This document shows positions 52,520-62,247 of a DNA stretch of 62,997 nucleotides, piece after piece. Source of the DNA: a virus. The position numbers and the translations under genes are program-made. Under the pieces are notes generated by a model. That model was given only the letters and a program-made list of their open reading frames with translations. It made no database searches and was not told where the DNA came from. Every line of letters begins with the position of its first letter. The stretch's first letter is position 1. The DNA lies in the IMG/VR virus record IMGVR_UViG_3300009149_000034, positions 1 to 62,997 of that record; one strand, written 5' to 3'.

Positions 52520-55500
52520 GCCGACGCTACTAGAGCCTCCGACGTAATTAGCGTCCCGGTCCACTCGATATTCTCATCCGCGGTCCCGTTACACGTAATC
52601 CTTAATTCTCCACCTGTACCAGCTTCGGTAGCAGCAGTTACAGTTACATCCCAATCATCTGCATTCCCCTGCTCACCAAACTTATTCACATTAGTCGATC
52701 CCGACACCAGTGTGGGGGCACCACCCGTGGTAGCTCCACCTAGTACTAGGAAAGTAACATCCCAACCCGCTACAGCGGTTCCACCACTCTGCTTGGCAAC
52801 GACTGTGCACTTACAAGAGTAAGCCTTATTTACCGCGAGGCTCAGAGTTCCTGCAGCATCAGGGGTTAGGTAATCAGTAGTGGTACCCGTAGTAGTGTGT
52901 GCACGGAGGTGTGCAACCGCTCCCTGAGAATCTCCATCCGCAGCTAGTGCTCCACTCGAGATAACCAGCGCATCATTCCAAGTAGCAAGAGCATCAGCAC
53001 CGAATACATATCCATCAGCATTAAAGAAGATATCATCTGCTGAAGTTAGGTATATATCTCCGGAAGTAGTAGTACTGAGCGTAAGGTCTGCGCCAGCAAC
53101 CGTGAAGTTCGAAGCTGCGGCTGCGTCAAGCTGGATGGTAGTACCTGTGTTAAACGAAATTGCCTGCGCTACATCCACGGAAAATCCGCCAGTACCAACA
53201 TTCGCAAAGTAAACCCCTGCGTTCCCGATACGAAGTTTATCAGAATTTCCTACAGAGAATGTCAACTCAGATGCTGCATTATCCCAATACATACCTGACG
53301 TAACTGCATTGAGGAAGCTATACGTCGGTGTGAGGGCTACGCCGTCTACCGCATTGATATGCCCAGAAGAATCAAACCTGAATATCTGCGCCGGGGTACC
53401 TGCGCCGTTGTAAACATCGATGTTCTTAGCGCCAGATCCCGGAACATTATTTATCTCAAAATTACCGCTGTCCAGCCACATCGAGATATTACCAGCAGAA
53501 GTACTCTTATCCGCCATCGTAAGAGAGTACGCAGCCGCTGATGTGGATGTCGGATCCCCGATCATCACCGTTCCGGGGCCTACTCCAGGACCGCCAGTCG
53601 GGTCAAACCCAAAGCCCACCGCGCCCTCAGTCGAGATGGTAACAGCGGCATTACCGTTATTCGTGAAGATGGTCTTAGCTGCCGAGGTGACGTTAACATT
53701 CCCGGAAGTCGTAGTAGACAGTGTAAGATCTCCAGTATCAGACACGATGGACCGTGTCCCAGCACCCTCGAGAGAGATCGTCGCCGCGGAACTAGCCGTT
53801 GAAAGTATTAAACCCTTTGTATCAGTGTCACTTTGCGTGAGGGTTAATACCGCTATGTTCTGACCGTCAGCTACCGAAAATGCCAGGGCCCCTTCTGCAG
53901 AAGTTGCAGCAATCGTATTCCCAGCCTCGTACGCACCCTGGAGAGTCTCTACGGAGATGTGGTTATCTACATAAGCTTTGATGGACTCACTCGTAGCCAA
54001 AGTTACAGCTGAAGCAGTAGCCATCGTATCGTCATCGATGATCCCGCTCACCCCCGTAGTACCGTTGATGTCGAAGCCCCCACTTGGAACATCAATACTA
54101 ACTGTTGTCGAACCAGTGGTATTACCAATGATAACTTCCGAAGTAAAAGCACCAGTCGCTATACTAACAGTACGCTCTCCCTGAGTACCGATGTTAATGT
54201 TCTGATCGACATCATCAGTACCGATTCCTATGGCACCCGCCGAAGAATTCAACTCTAAAACACCAGCAGAATCGATGTTCACCGAAGTTGTCCCGTCGAT
54301 GTCCAGGGTATCTACATTGATCACACCATCAATATTGCCAGATCCGTCTCCCGTGAAGCTTACAACATCGTTGGTAGAGGTAACTTTGAAAGCGTAAGAC
54401 GTTCCAGCAAGCTGGAAGTCCACGTCGTAGGAATCAACACCCACATTAGCATTGGCTCCACTTGTATACGCATCATCCAACGTCCAGGTCTTGATGACTA
54501 CCTGGTTACTAGAAATCTCGAGAGTTGTGTTGTCAACTGCAACAGCGAGATCATTCGCCTGGAAATCAATACCTCCTCGAGACTCAATAGTCCCACTGCC
54601 TACATTGATAGTATTACCAGTCTTGGTGAGACCAGTACCCGCGGTCACCATACCAGCGCCAGAGAACTGCGAAAACGCTAATGGTGTAGTATCTACGGTT
54701 ATAGTACCGTTCGTTATTAGTACCCAGCCACTATCCGCATTAGCAGTACCTTCCTGTACGAACATAAAGTCGCCGCCCTGAACCTCGCTAACAGGAGAAC
54801 CATCGAAGTCAGTCGTACGGGTAATTTTCCAGGGGGTTCCTGCGTCACCGACAACTGTTACTTCGTAAACACCGTTATCGGCATCTGCTGTTTCCGCACC
54901 TGCAGCCGCGTTCTTGAAAAGAATTCGGTCGCCTACTGTGAGATCAGTTACACCATCGATCCCGCCAGTATTGATCGACCCATTAGCGTCGGCTTCAAGG
55001 TACGCTCCAACACCCGTGCCTGTTTTAGTATACGCAGGTAGGTCAGCAGCAGTAGCAACCCTAACAGCCGCTTTGGGATGAAGACCTTCAGCGACGGTAT
55101 CAACATACCCCTTGGTAGCCAGGTGACTATCGAGAGTAGGAGTTACACCAACCACAACACCAGAAAAGTCACGAGAACCCGTAGCTAACATGTATTGAGT
55201 ATGGTCATCGTCACCTAGACCTGATATGGATCCGTGATCAATGCTAGCCTCTACTACATCTAAACTAATAATGTCAGATGCTGGTGACGAGATGGAAAGC
55301 TTAGAACTTCCTGCACCGAGAGTATAAAACTCGAGATCTAACACGTTCTTAGTCTTGTAAAGTCCCTGCCCTGTACCTTGGTTACTGGCAGTATTAGCCT
55401 CACCACCTGCAGAAACCAGGTTCTCAATCTTATTGATATTCTCAACCAGAAGACCTGCTAGAGAATAATCCGACCCTACAAAATAACTAGCCCCCGTGAT

Positions 55501-55629
55501 GGCCGTGTCCAGGTTACCAAAGCTGGATGCTTCTGACAAACCAAAGGCCGCACCTAAGTTGGTGTACCCACCAGCATAGTTAGCGTCAACAAAGGTAATG
55601 TCGCCAGTCGTTTTGAAATTGTAAGCCAT
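52516..55629 (-). CDS. Tail fibre protein, 1037 aa
   Basis: Carries a widespread phage fibre module at residues about 150-330: DDHTQYMLATGSRDFSG, ATKGYVDTV, GLHPKAAVRVATAADLPAY, GVTDLTVGDRILFKN, DNGVYEVTVVGD and NADSGWVLITNG. Then comes a beta shaft with SGDIYLTSADD-type units like those of the 1390-aa neighbour. The C-terminal 130 residues (VNKFGEQGNADDWDVTVTA, then LRITCNGTADENIEWTGTL) resemble the end of the next upstream gene product and may be a shared receptor-binding or trimerisation domain. The start has TGAGGAGGACACGTATC. Confidence 0.85.
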   Translation of the reverse strand: MAYNFKTTGDITFVDANYAGGYTNLGAAFGLSEASSFGNLDTAITGASYFVGSDYSLAGLLVENINKIENLVSAGGEANTASNQGTGQGLYKTKNVLDLEFYTLGAGSSKLSISSPASDIISLDVVEASIDHGSISGLGDDDHTQYMLATGSRDFSGVVVGVTPTLDSHLATKGYVDTVAEGLHPKAAVRVATAADLPAYTKTGTGVGAYLEADANGSINTGGIDGVTDLTVGDRILFKNAAAGAETADADNGVYEVTVVGDAGTPWKITRTTDFDGSPVSEVQGGDFMFVQEGTANADSGWVLITNGTITVDTTPLAFSQFSGAGMVTAGTGLTKTGNTINVGSGTIESRGGIDFQANDLAVAVDNTTLEISSNQVVIKTWTLDDAYTSGANANVGVDSYDVDFQLAGTSYAFKVTSTNDVVSFTGDGSGNIDGVINVDTLDIDGTTSVNIDSAGVLELNSSAGAIGIGTDDVDQNINIGTQGERTVSIATGAFTSEVIIGNTTGSTTVSIDVPSGGFDINGTTGVSGIIDDDTMATASAVTLATSESIKAYVDNHISVETLQGAYEAGNTIAATSAEGALAFSVADGQNIAVLTLTQSDTDTKGLILSTASSAATISLEGAGTRSIVSDTGDLTLSTTTSGNVNVTSAAKTIFTNNGNAAVTISTEGAVGFGFDPTGGPGVGPGTVMIGDPTSTSAAAYSLTMADKSTSAGNISMWLDSGNFEINNVPGSGAKNIDVYNGAGTPAQIFRFDSSGHINAVDGVALTPTYSFLNAVTSGMYWDNAASELTFSVGNSDKLRIGNAGVYFANVGTGGFSVDVAQAISFNTGTTIQLDAAAASNFTVAGADLTLSTTTSGDIYLTSADDIFFNADGYVFGADALATWNDALVISSGALAADGDSQGAVAHLRAHTTTGTTTDYLTPDAAGTLSLAVNKAYSCKCTVVAKQSGGTAVAGWDVTFLVLGGATTGGAPTLVSGSTNVNKFGEQGNADDWDVTVTAATEAGTGGELRITCNGTADENIEWTGTLITSEALVASA

Positions 55630-55660
55630 GATACGTGTCCTCCTCAGGGGGTGTTTATAA

Positions 55661-55708
55661 GTTCCTACAAGGAACCTTTTGTACTATGTCATCGTCTTTG
55701 TAATTATA
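55661..55708 (-). promoter_or_regulatory. TATAAT -10 element and leader hairpin before the 1037-aa fibre gene
   Basis: On the minus strand a perfect TATAAT lies at 55708-55703, about 75 bases before ATG 55629, but no good -35 is seen at 16-18 bases. Downstream, GTTCCT-ACA-AGGAAC (55661-55675) forms a 6-bp hairpin in the leader. Possibly a promoter for a phage sigma factor with relaxed -35 needs. Confidence 0.35.
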
Positions 55709-55738
55709 GGAAATTGGCGGGAGACACTAAAAGAAAAA

Positions 55739-56917
55739 TTACGCGCCTTCAGAGACCATGGCTCCATAAAGTGCGCCACACCAATGGACGTCTGCTACGT
55801 CAGAATAAGGCCAGATCTCTATTGTTGAATCTGACGTATTCACATTCACTGTAACATCCCATGAGGAAGCACCTGCGTCTGCCGCAAACTTGTTGTAATT
55901 CACGGTACCTACGATACGTGGCACCCCACCATTAGCCACACAAAACTCTACTACCCACGCAGCTGCGGTATTATTGAAGAATCCCATGAGGTTAAGCCTG
56001 AAGATATACCCCATACTGCGCCCGATAGATAAGGGACTTGCTGACGCAGGGGCTATCGTTCCTTCTGGACCAATTTTTGTCGAATAACCTGCGCCAGAAA
56101 CATCAACAGTCTCTCCGTAGACCGGTACTTCTGTTACTTGACTCGATCCTGCAATACCCGCGGATACCATACCCCCCGCTAGAGCTCGCTGTGCAGGCCA
56201 AGTAGCATTCGCACCATACCCGAAAGCAGAAGCGTAATTATGTGCCGCGGTAGAAAGGTTACCGTAAGACAGCGCATGGATCCCGCCTGACGCTAAACAA
56301 GTGTTACCCTCTGCTCGGGAGTAATCTGTTAATGCTCTACAAGCATTACCAAAAGCGTGTGCGTAATCACCCTGTGCTAAGTTGCTTTGCCCGTCTGCAA
56401 AACTGTAATTGCCTGTAGCCAAATCACCGTAGAGAGGCAACAGCGCAGCGCCTGTGCCGGAGCCTGCTCCAAATACGCCACTTCCACCCCCTCCAATGTT
56501 GGCGTCTACCCATTTAATAAACGCCGTGAGCTTGGGCTCAAAACCACGCTCTCCTGTATGGGGAGCAAGTGAATTATCCTGATTGGTCTCAAAAGCCGCA
56601 GGGATAGCCAAGCCGCTAACCCCGAGAGGGATACCTCCTAATAATGTTGACACATCTTTAGTAGGAAGCCCGTCATCGACAGTCAACTTTATGAGATAAC
56701 TACCTACTTCTGTAATCGTTGCTGCTGTAGTAGCTAATGTAGGTGTAGCGATAGTAGCTGCGGTGGATCCCAGAGGTTCAGAAAAGAATTCCCAAAGATA
56801 CGTCGTGTGTGCTGAAGGGCAACTAAGTGTTATTCCCCCAGAACTTAGATCTGCCCTTGAAATGCCCAACACCCCTGCGGGCTTAGCAGTTTGATCTATT
56901 GTGAACAGTGCTGACAT
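55739..56917 (-). CDS. Fibre/spike protein with YadA-head-like repeats, 392 aa
   Basis: The N-terminal 120 residues contain an Ig-like or PKD-like strand set (HTTYLWEFFSEPLGSTAATI, GSYLIKLTVDDG). After a short linker, SFADGQSNLAQGDYAHAFGN and following copies (A-x-G-x2-S/C-x-A-x2-G) give about five 14-residue repeats of the YadA/trimeric adhesin head left-handed beta-roll. The last 130 residues echo the C-terminus of the 1037-aa fibre (NYNKFAADAGASSWDVTV). ATG 56917, 2 bases after the previous stop with AGAGG upstream, is preferred over ATG 57043, which would extend into the neighbouring gene. Confidence 0.8.
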   Translation of the reverse strand: MSALFTIDQTAKPAGVLGISRADLSSGGITLSCPSAHTTYLWEFFSEPLGSTAATIATPTLATTAATITEVGSYLIKLTVDDGLPTKDVSTLLGGIPLGVSGLAIPAAFETNQDNSLAPHTGERGFEPKLTAFIKWVDANIGGGGSGVFGAGSGTGAALLPLYGDLATGNYSFADGQSNLAQGDYAHAFGNACRALTDYSRAEGNTCLASGGIHALSYGNLSTAAHNYASAFGYGANATWPAQRALAGGMVSAGIAGSSQVTEVPVYGETVDVSGAGYSTKIGPEGTIAPASASPLSIGRSMGYIFRLNLMGFFNNTAAAWVVEFCVANGGVPRIVGTVNYNKFAADAGASSWDVTVNVNTSDSTIEIWPYSDVADVHWCGALYGAMVSEGA

Positions 56918-56918
56918 T

Positions 56919-57869
56919 CTAAACCTCTGTTGTTGTCTCAGGAAGTTGTTGGATCCCGCCCCCTGTTGGACCTTCTCCTCCACCAGTGTCTGTGACATCA
57001 CCACCAGTGTCATAATCCGGAACGCCCTCCGGTCCCGGTGCACCAGGAGGAGTACCTACGTAAGTTTTTCCCGCGCCGCTATACGTACTCAACGCTTGCG
57101 CCTCTACATCATACGGTAAAAACACGCTGTCATCCGGCGATATGGTAGCTACCATCTTGAGGTCAGTCGGGTAACCCGTAGCTCCTAGTGCTATATTGAT
57201 ACTCTTAACCAGGTACTGAAAAGAAAACTGCGTGGCACCCTCGCGTCCAGCGTTCAACTGCCAAGTCAGGTTCATCATAGCACCGGATACGATCATAGAA
57301 TCATACCTGAGATGCATCACGAATCCTCGTCGAGCCAGCATTGTCCCCCTACCTAAATAGGTAAATAGCCGGAACATGTTCATCGTCCAATCATCTTGGT
57401 ACGTATTCATTAATGTACCGGAGTAATTGAACACCGGGGGGGATGTACCGTAAAAAAATGCTACATAGTTATCTGCTAGATTCTCTGACAACTGGACTTT
57501 CTCATTGAAAGAGTGTGTTGCCGACTCCAACAAGAAATCTAAATAGCCCAGCCCCCCAGTTGAAGTGGTTAAGTCAGACGCGACAACTCGCGCTATCTGC
57601 TCCATCGTGAAGTCACTCATCTCTTCTACGAGTGCCTCTAGTCCACCCTCTGGAATCTGAATGAGCATGCGCGCCATGCTGCCCTCAAATTCATGATGTC
57701 GACCCTCACGATGCCGCATGTACTTAGGTGTTGCGAGAGGAGTGTCCGCGAAAACCCCTTGTGCAAACATCTCTCTACCTACGAGATAATTGCCCTCCTC
57801 ATTAGCAACATTCAGAGGCACTAAAACGTTATCATCTAAAAAACTACCTTGTAGAGGTACAATTGCCAT
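56919..57869 (-). CDS. Hypothetical virion protein, 316 aa
   Basis: Not recognised. MAIVPLQGSFLDDNVLVPLN begins a folded N-terminus. The middle (FEGSMARMLIQIPEGGLEAL, LGYLDFLLESATHSFNEKV, NMFRLFTYLGRGTMLARRGF) resembles tail-tube initiator or baseplate hub proteins by composition only. The C-terminal 60 residues are Gly/Pro/Thr-rich and probably disordered. The gene is in the tail cluster with one-base overlaps on the upstream side. Confidence 0.7.
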   Translation of the reverse strand: MAIVPLQGSFLDDNVLVPLNVANEEGNYLVGREMFAQGVFADTPLATPKYMRHREGRHHEFEGSMARMLIQIPEGGLEALVEEMSDFTMEQIARVVASDLTTSTGGLGYLDFLLESATHSFNEKVQLSENLADNYVAFFYGTSPPVFNYSGTLMNTYQDDWTMNMFRLFTYLGRGTMLARRGFVMHLRYDSMIVSGAMMNLTWQLNAGREGATQFSFQYLVKSINIALGATGYPTDLKMVATISPDDSVFLPYDVEAQALSTYSGAGKTYVGTPPGAPGPEGVPDYDTGGDVTDTGGGEGPTGGGIQQLPETTTEV

Positions 57870-58078
57870 TATTGCCGCGCTTTCAGTGCAGTACTCTCGA
57901 GGTAATCCCTATAAGGAACAGCCCCAGTCTCATTTACCATGATATATGCACGCTCAATCAGAGGAGGAAATACCACATGAGCTTCATGCTTATTCCGTAG
58001 ATTACCTACGATGTTACGATTAGCTACCCTGAGAAAATTCTCAGGTTTTGGGAGCATATACTTTACACGTTTATCCAT
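57869..58078 (-). CDS. Small tail-associated protein, 69 aa
   Basis: Basic short protein starting MDKRVKYMLPKPENFLRVANR, ending in RDYLESTALKARQ. It begins one base after the stop of the tape-measure gene and its stop overlaps the next ATG by one base, so it is translated as part of this operon. It may be a tail terminator or adaptor; nothing distinctive is seen. Confidence 0.65.
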   Translation of the reverse strand: MDKRVKYMLPKPENFLRVANRNIVGNLRNKHEAHVVFPPLIERAYIMVNETGAVPYRDYLESTALKARQ

Positions 58079-61000
58079 CTACTTCGTCTCCTCTAACTTA
58101 GCCGTGATTTTCTCTGTTGCTACGCCGAAAGCTTTCACGCTTTTATTAAATATAACAGCGGAGTCATTGAATGACTTGCCACTTCCTGGAGCTGCACCAC
58201 CACCTAATAAACCAGTGAGAGTATCTGCAATATTACCTAACGCGCTCTTAGCCTTACTCTCTTTTTCTGTAGGTGCCGCAGTTAAAGCGATATCTTCCTC
58301 TATAGCTACAGACTCCGCACCCGCTAAACCTGAAATTCGTCTGTAAGCAGCTTCTTTAGTCTGCAAACCTGCTTTAACAAGATTAGCTTGAAGTCCTATA
58401 ATCTTACCTGCTCCACCAGAAGCAATCATTTTATCAATATCTTCTTTACTCTTACCCTCTAAACCTAAGTCATCCCATTGTGCTATATTCCCCTTCTTAG
58501 CAGATTCTGAAATCCCCGAGACGGGCCTGAGTAATGACTCGAACCCCGCTTGCGTTTTTGTATATTGCCCTGTAACTGCCAGATTAGCGAATAGTTGATC
58601 TCTTTGGGTGTCACTCTTTGTCGCACCTCTATTCATAAGAGAAAAAACCTCACGCTGTTCTTCCGTAAGACCCCTACCCTGTTCACGTACACTCTCCCAA
58701 AACTCTCCAAACCCCGCGTCAGACTTCTTATCCTTAATCCACCTAGCACGAGTATCGTCAAAACCCGATCCCCCCCGCATGTATGCACTTAAAGCTCTCG
58801 CCTTTTCCTCCGTTATTCCTTCCGTAATACCACCTAGTGTCTTCTGTTGCGCCTTTGTTAACCCTCCCCCACGCTCTCGTATACCAAAGAGAGATCCGCG
58901 CTGACCTGCTAAAGTCTTTTTACGCTCCTCCAAACTCAAATCACCGAAGGCATCTTCCTCCGCCTTCAGAAACCCACTAGCATCCTTAAATTGTTTCGTC
59001 ATTTGCCCCCGCATCTGCTTTTCGGCTTCTCCCGATCCTTGCGCGCCTATCTCACCTATCATCCCATAAAGTTTAGCTTTATTCTCTTCACTTAACCCTT
59101 CGAATTTACCAATACTAGTACCGGCACCCTGCATACCCTGCATAGCATAATTTCTAAAATCTTCAGTTAACCACGCTCCCCCATCACCAGTACCACCTCT
59201 CTTTACCGTATAATCTGCACCAAGAGCCGCGGCACCTTTTTCAACAATGCTTTCTACGTCTGTTTCGCTAACCCCTAGAGCTTTAGCTAATTCACTCTTA
59301 CCTCGAGCACGTCCTTCTTTACTTTTGTATCTCTCCATACCCCCAAAAACTTTAGACATGGTGCGAGACTCACTACGAGCAAAATCAATCATCTTATCTT
59401 TACCAAAAAGTTTTTCTACCTTATCACCATATATGAATTTATTTAAACCTGAGTCCATACCGAACTCCAAACTATTACCTGCCATAGTCTCTACGATACC
59501 TTGGTCAGCACCAAAATAAGATGCTAACCCTCCCGCCATAGACATAGCATCACTCACCATATTACCTGCATAACGCCAGTCGACGCCCCCTTTACCAGCA
59601 GCAGTTCTTTCGTATGCTGCACCGGTCTTATTGGCCATAAGACCATAAGCGTACATCATATCTTTTCCGCGGTAATTAACGTCAGATGCTGCAAAATCTG
59701 TTTTTTCTGAACCAGTCAGCTGTGCCCCACGCTTCATAATTTTGCCAGCATTACGTTGTAAAAAAGCCCGCTCTGACGCAGAATGCGTTACTTGTATATC
59801 ATCACGCCGGCGAATATACCTTCCTTCTTCAGCGGCGGCACGATCCTCAAAGAAATTAGACACGCCCGAACCTATACCGGAAAAGAACCCACCTAATGTA
59901 TCTATATCCTGCCCAAAAGCCTGAGACGTAGTAGTTCCTACTTCACTAAGTCTCCTACCCCCTGCCGAACGTGAAACCATCCCTCCTAATCTTCCCCAAT
60001 AACCAGGAGCAGCGTCCTGTGTTTTCTTATAATCTTCCATCGACCTTTCTTGAATACTCTGATTCAAAGACTTCTTCTGCATATCCCAGAACTCAGTGGA
60101 TCCCCCTAACTCCATCATCTGTATAGCTGCGTCATCCCCGAACAACCTACGTGCTCCAAAACCTAGCGCTGCTTTACCCTGAAGGCCCTCTTCTCTACCT
60201 GTATCAATAGCCATTCGGTACTGCATGGCCATCATCTCTTGTGGAGATAGTTGATCAACCGCCTGAGACATGAGTTCTCTTTGCCGGAGAGGGTACATCG
60301 CCATCTCACTCATAGATGCACCCTTGAACTGCTTCTTGGCGCGCTTCCTCAAACTCTTGAGCCCCATAGCCCCAGGGCTAGATAGATCCCCAAGAGCCTC
60401 CTTATCCAGGGCCCAGTCCCCTCCAGTGCGCATACTAACAGCCAACCCTAAAGCCTCATTGGACATCATAGAGGCACCTATCTGCATATTACGTCCCGCT
60501 ACACCCTCAACACCCCCGAGCATCTGAAGTTGTCGTGGAGTCATAGACCCAGCCGCAACACCCTGTCGGGCAGACGCCAATGAGTACATACCGTAGTTAT
60601 ACCCAGTGCCTGCGCCTAATCCCGCGCCAGCAAAAGTAGCTGCACCAGCCATACCACCACTAGATTGAATAGCCTCTATAGACGCACCCGCTGCTCTCGA
60701 GTAAGTCCTCATGCCCGATGCTGCTTCACGCATCTGCATTTGATCCATACCAAGTTGTGTACCCATCTGCGACATTGTTCGAATGACGTTGCTCACATCA
60801 GGGTCTTGCGTAAGCTGCATGAATTCTTTGATCGTACGCGCGGTAGTTCGAAGATTCTGTTTAATAGCCTGCACATCCTGGCTTTGATCCATCAAACCAG
60901 ACTGCCCACCCTGCTTGAGGATATTCATCAAGTCCATCTGGTTGAACATCCCGCCCGTCTCAGACTTAAATGAACTACTACCTGCTAACCCCCTAACTTC

Positions 61001-61855
61001 CCCTGCAAGGTCTATCGAGTGAGATTTGCTGAGCCCAGGACCTAACGGACCTACATTACTACCGCCCAAAACCCAACTTCTAGACATATTCTGAATGGAC
61101 GCGCCCATCTCTCTATCTTGACGTCCTCCTGCAAATGGGAACATAGCGGCGTTACCCATAGCCGGAGCTGCGCCACTAAAGTGAGCAGCCGCTGCACCTC
61201 CTAGAGCACCTACTACAGCACTTACCCCCCCAAATCTAGACCCTATACTTGCGCCTAAACCTGCGCCTATACCGTACCCCGCTGTCTGACCAGCTATACG
61301 CGGTGTTTGTGCCGCAGCAGAATACAACATATCTGCACGTTGCTCTCTATTACGGATCTCTTGCTCCCATGCAGATTGAAACATTGGGGCAGAAGGAGGC
61401 TGAGGAGTAAACGGAGTAGATATGACAGACATAGGTGGCATTCTAGGAACAGGTGCTTGAGACAGAGGAGACGTGGCATAACCGTACCCGCCCATCTGAG
61501 GAGGAGACACCAACAAGGGTGAGGGCGATGCATAACCTCCCATACCACCAAAGCCACCACCCATACTACCGTAACCACCACCTACACCACCCATATCAAT
61601 ACCGGGTAATCCTGCGTATTGTTGAGAATATTGCCCTGTGGATAGGTGACCACCGATCTGCTGTGCTATGGATGCAGTAGAAGGTGAGGCACCTATAAAC
61701 TGCGAAGCTGTCTGTATCTGCTGAGAGGCCATCGACTGTGCGGTTAATGCTTGCTCTGAAAGAGCCATAGCTGCTTGCGCAGGGCTAGGCGTAACTGACT
61801 GTGCAGGAGCCCCTTGCCCTTGCATCAACCCCAGATTAGCTTGCATTGTGTTCAT
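58079..61855 (-). CDS. Tape-measure-like tail protein, 1258 aa
   Basis: Assigned by length, composition and position. The N-terminal 150 residues are Gly/Met/Pro-rich and probably disordered (GGGYGSMGGGFGGMGGY). A Gly/Ala hydrophobic stretch lies around 190-235 (GYGIGAGLGASIGS, AVVGALGGAAAAHF). Long helices with Met/Gln/Lys/Glu follow. A 1258-residue tape measure would suit a tail of roughly 190 nm at about 1.5 angstrom per residue. It directly follows the frameshifted chaperone pair, with an ATGA overlap, as expected. It is high in Gly/Met for a tape measure, so a head-internal or scaffold-like protein is a less likely alternative. Confidence 0.7.
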   Translation of the reverse strand: MNTMQANLGLMQGQGAPAQSVTPSPAQAAMALSEQALTAQSMASQQIQTASQFIGASPSTASIAQQIGGHLSTGQYSQQYAGLPGIDMGGVGGGYGSMGGGFGGMGGYASPSPLLVSPPQMGGYGYATSPLSQAPVPRMPPMSVISTPFTPQPPSAPMFQSAWEQEIRNREQRADMLYSAAAQTPRIAGQTAGYGIGAGLGASIGSRFGGVSAVVGALGGAAAAHFSGAAPAMGNAAMFPFAGGRQDREMGASIQNMSRSWVLGGSNVGPLGPGLSKSHSIDLAGEVRGLAGSSSFKSETGGMFNQMDLMNILKQGGQSGLMDQSQDVQAIKQNLRTTARTIKEFMQLTQDPDVSNVIRTMSQMGTQLGMDQMQMREAASGMRTYSRAAGASIEAIQSSGGMAGAATFAGAGLGAGTGYNYGMYSLASARQGVAAGSMTPRQLQMLGGVEGVAGRNMQIGASMMSNEALGLAVSMRTGGDWALDKEALGDLSSPGAMGLKSLRKRAKKQFKGASMSEMAMYPLRQRELMSQAVDQLSPQEMMAMQYRMAIDTGREEGLQGKAALGFGARRLFGDDAAIQMMELGGSTEFWDMQKKSLNQSIQERSMEDYKKTQDAAPGYWGRLGGMVSRSAGGRRLSEVGTTTSQAFGQDIDTLGGFFSGIGSGVSNFFEDRAAAEEGRYIRRRDDIQVTHSASERAFLQRNAGKIMKRGAQLTGSEKTDFAASDVNYRGKDMMYAYGLMANKTGAAYERTAAGKGGVDWRYAGNMVSDAMSMAGGLASYFGADQGIVETMAGNSLEFGMDSGLNKFIYGDKVEKLFGKDKMIDFARSESRTMSKVFGGMERYKSKEGRARGKSELAKALGVSETDVESIVEKGAAALGADYTVKRGGTGDGGAWLTEDFRNYAMQGMQGAGTSIGKFEGLSEENKAKLYGMIGEIGAQGSGEAEKQMRGQMTKQFKDASGFLKAEEDAFGDLSLEERKKTLAGQRGSLFGIRERGGGLTKAQQKTLGGITEGITEEKARALSAYMRGGSGFDDTRARWIKDKKSDAGFGEFWESVREQGRGLTEEQREVFSLMNRGATKSDTQRDQLFANLAVTGQYTKTQAGFESLLRPVSGISESAKKGNIAQWDDLGLEGKSKEDIDKMIASGGAGKIIGLQANLVKAGLQTKEAAYRRISGLAGAESVAIEEDIALTAAPTEKESKAKSALGNIADTLTGLLGGGAAPGSGKSFNDSAVIFNKSVKAFGVATEKITAKLEETK

Positions 61856-62127
61856 TGCTTAGTCTTCTCACCATGTAAAAGAGGTGAATTTGCAGTAATA
61901 CGATCAAGCTTACTCATGATTCTCATGCGCCCTTCGACCTTAGCCACAAATTCAGCCAACCGGCGCTCACTCGCCGGGGTATATCCTGAATTATACCGCA
62001 CTTGGTACAGCTCTTCACTGTAGTCTTCTAAAAGACCTTCAGTATATTCTACTGATGCTCCACTTATGGGACTCAAAACTTTCACTAAAAGTGCAGCAAA
62101 AGCGAACTTCTCATTACGCTCTCGCAT
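61852..62127 (-). CDS. Tail assembly chaperone, frameshift-fused C-terminal part (T of G-T)
   Basis: From ATG 62127 this reads MRERNEKFAFAALLVKVLSP and ends HGEKTKQ; but no ribosome binding site precedes that ATG, and the same frame stays open upstream for another 34 codons to 62229, directly into the 3-prime end of the 200-aa gene in the -1 frame. The natural product is thus probably a 325-residue fusion made by -1 slippage, not a separate 91-aa protein. In lambda-like and many other tails this G/GT arrangement recruits the tape measure, which lies directly downstream here. Helical and charged, no catalytic motif. Confidence 0.75.
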   Translation of the reverse strand: MRERNEKFAFAALLVKVLSPISGASVEYTEGLLEDYSEELYQVRYNSGYTPASERRLAEFVAKVEGRMRIMSKLDRITANSPLLHGEKTKQ

Positions 62128-62225
62128 AAGTAATTCAGATAATACGCGTTCTTGAAAAGACCCAAGAGGTGGTAGCGGGGCACCTCGGAGTAGTGCTTGG
62201 GACCGGGCTTGACCCGCTACCGAAC

Positions 62226-62247
62226 TTAAAAATCCTCGGGGGATCCA
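62226..62247 (-). other. Programmed -1 ribosomal frameshift window
   Basis: Just before the TAA of the 200-aa gene, both the zero and -1 frames are open for only 22 bases (a TGA at 62250-62248 closes the -1 frame upstream). That window holds two homopolymers, CCCCC (62242-62238) and TTTTT (62232-62228); the second runs into the stop codon (GAT TTT TAA). Slippage of tRNA-Phe on TTTTT would join residue F200 to LSSVAGQ. It is not a canonical X-XXY-YYZ heptamer. Confidence 0.6.
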
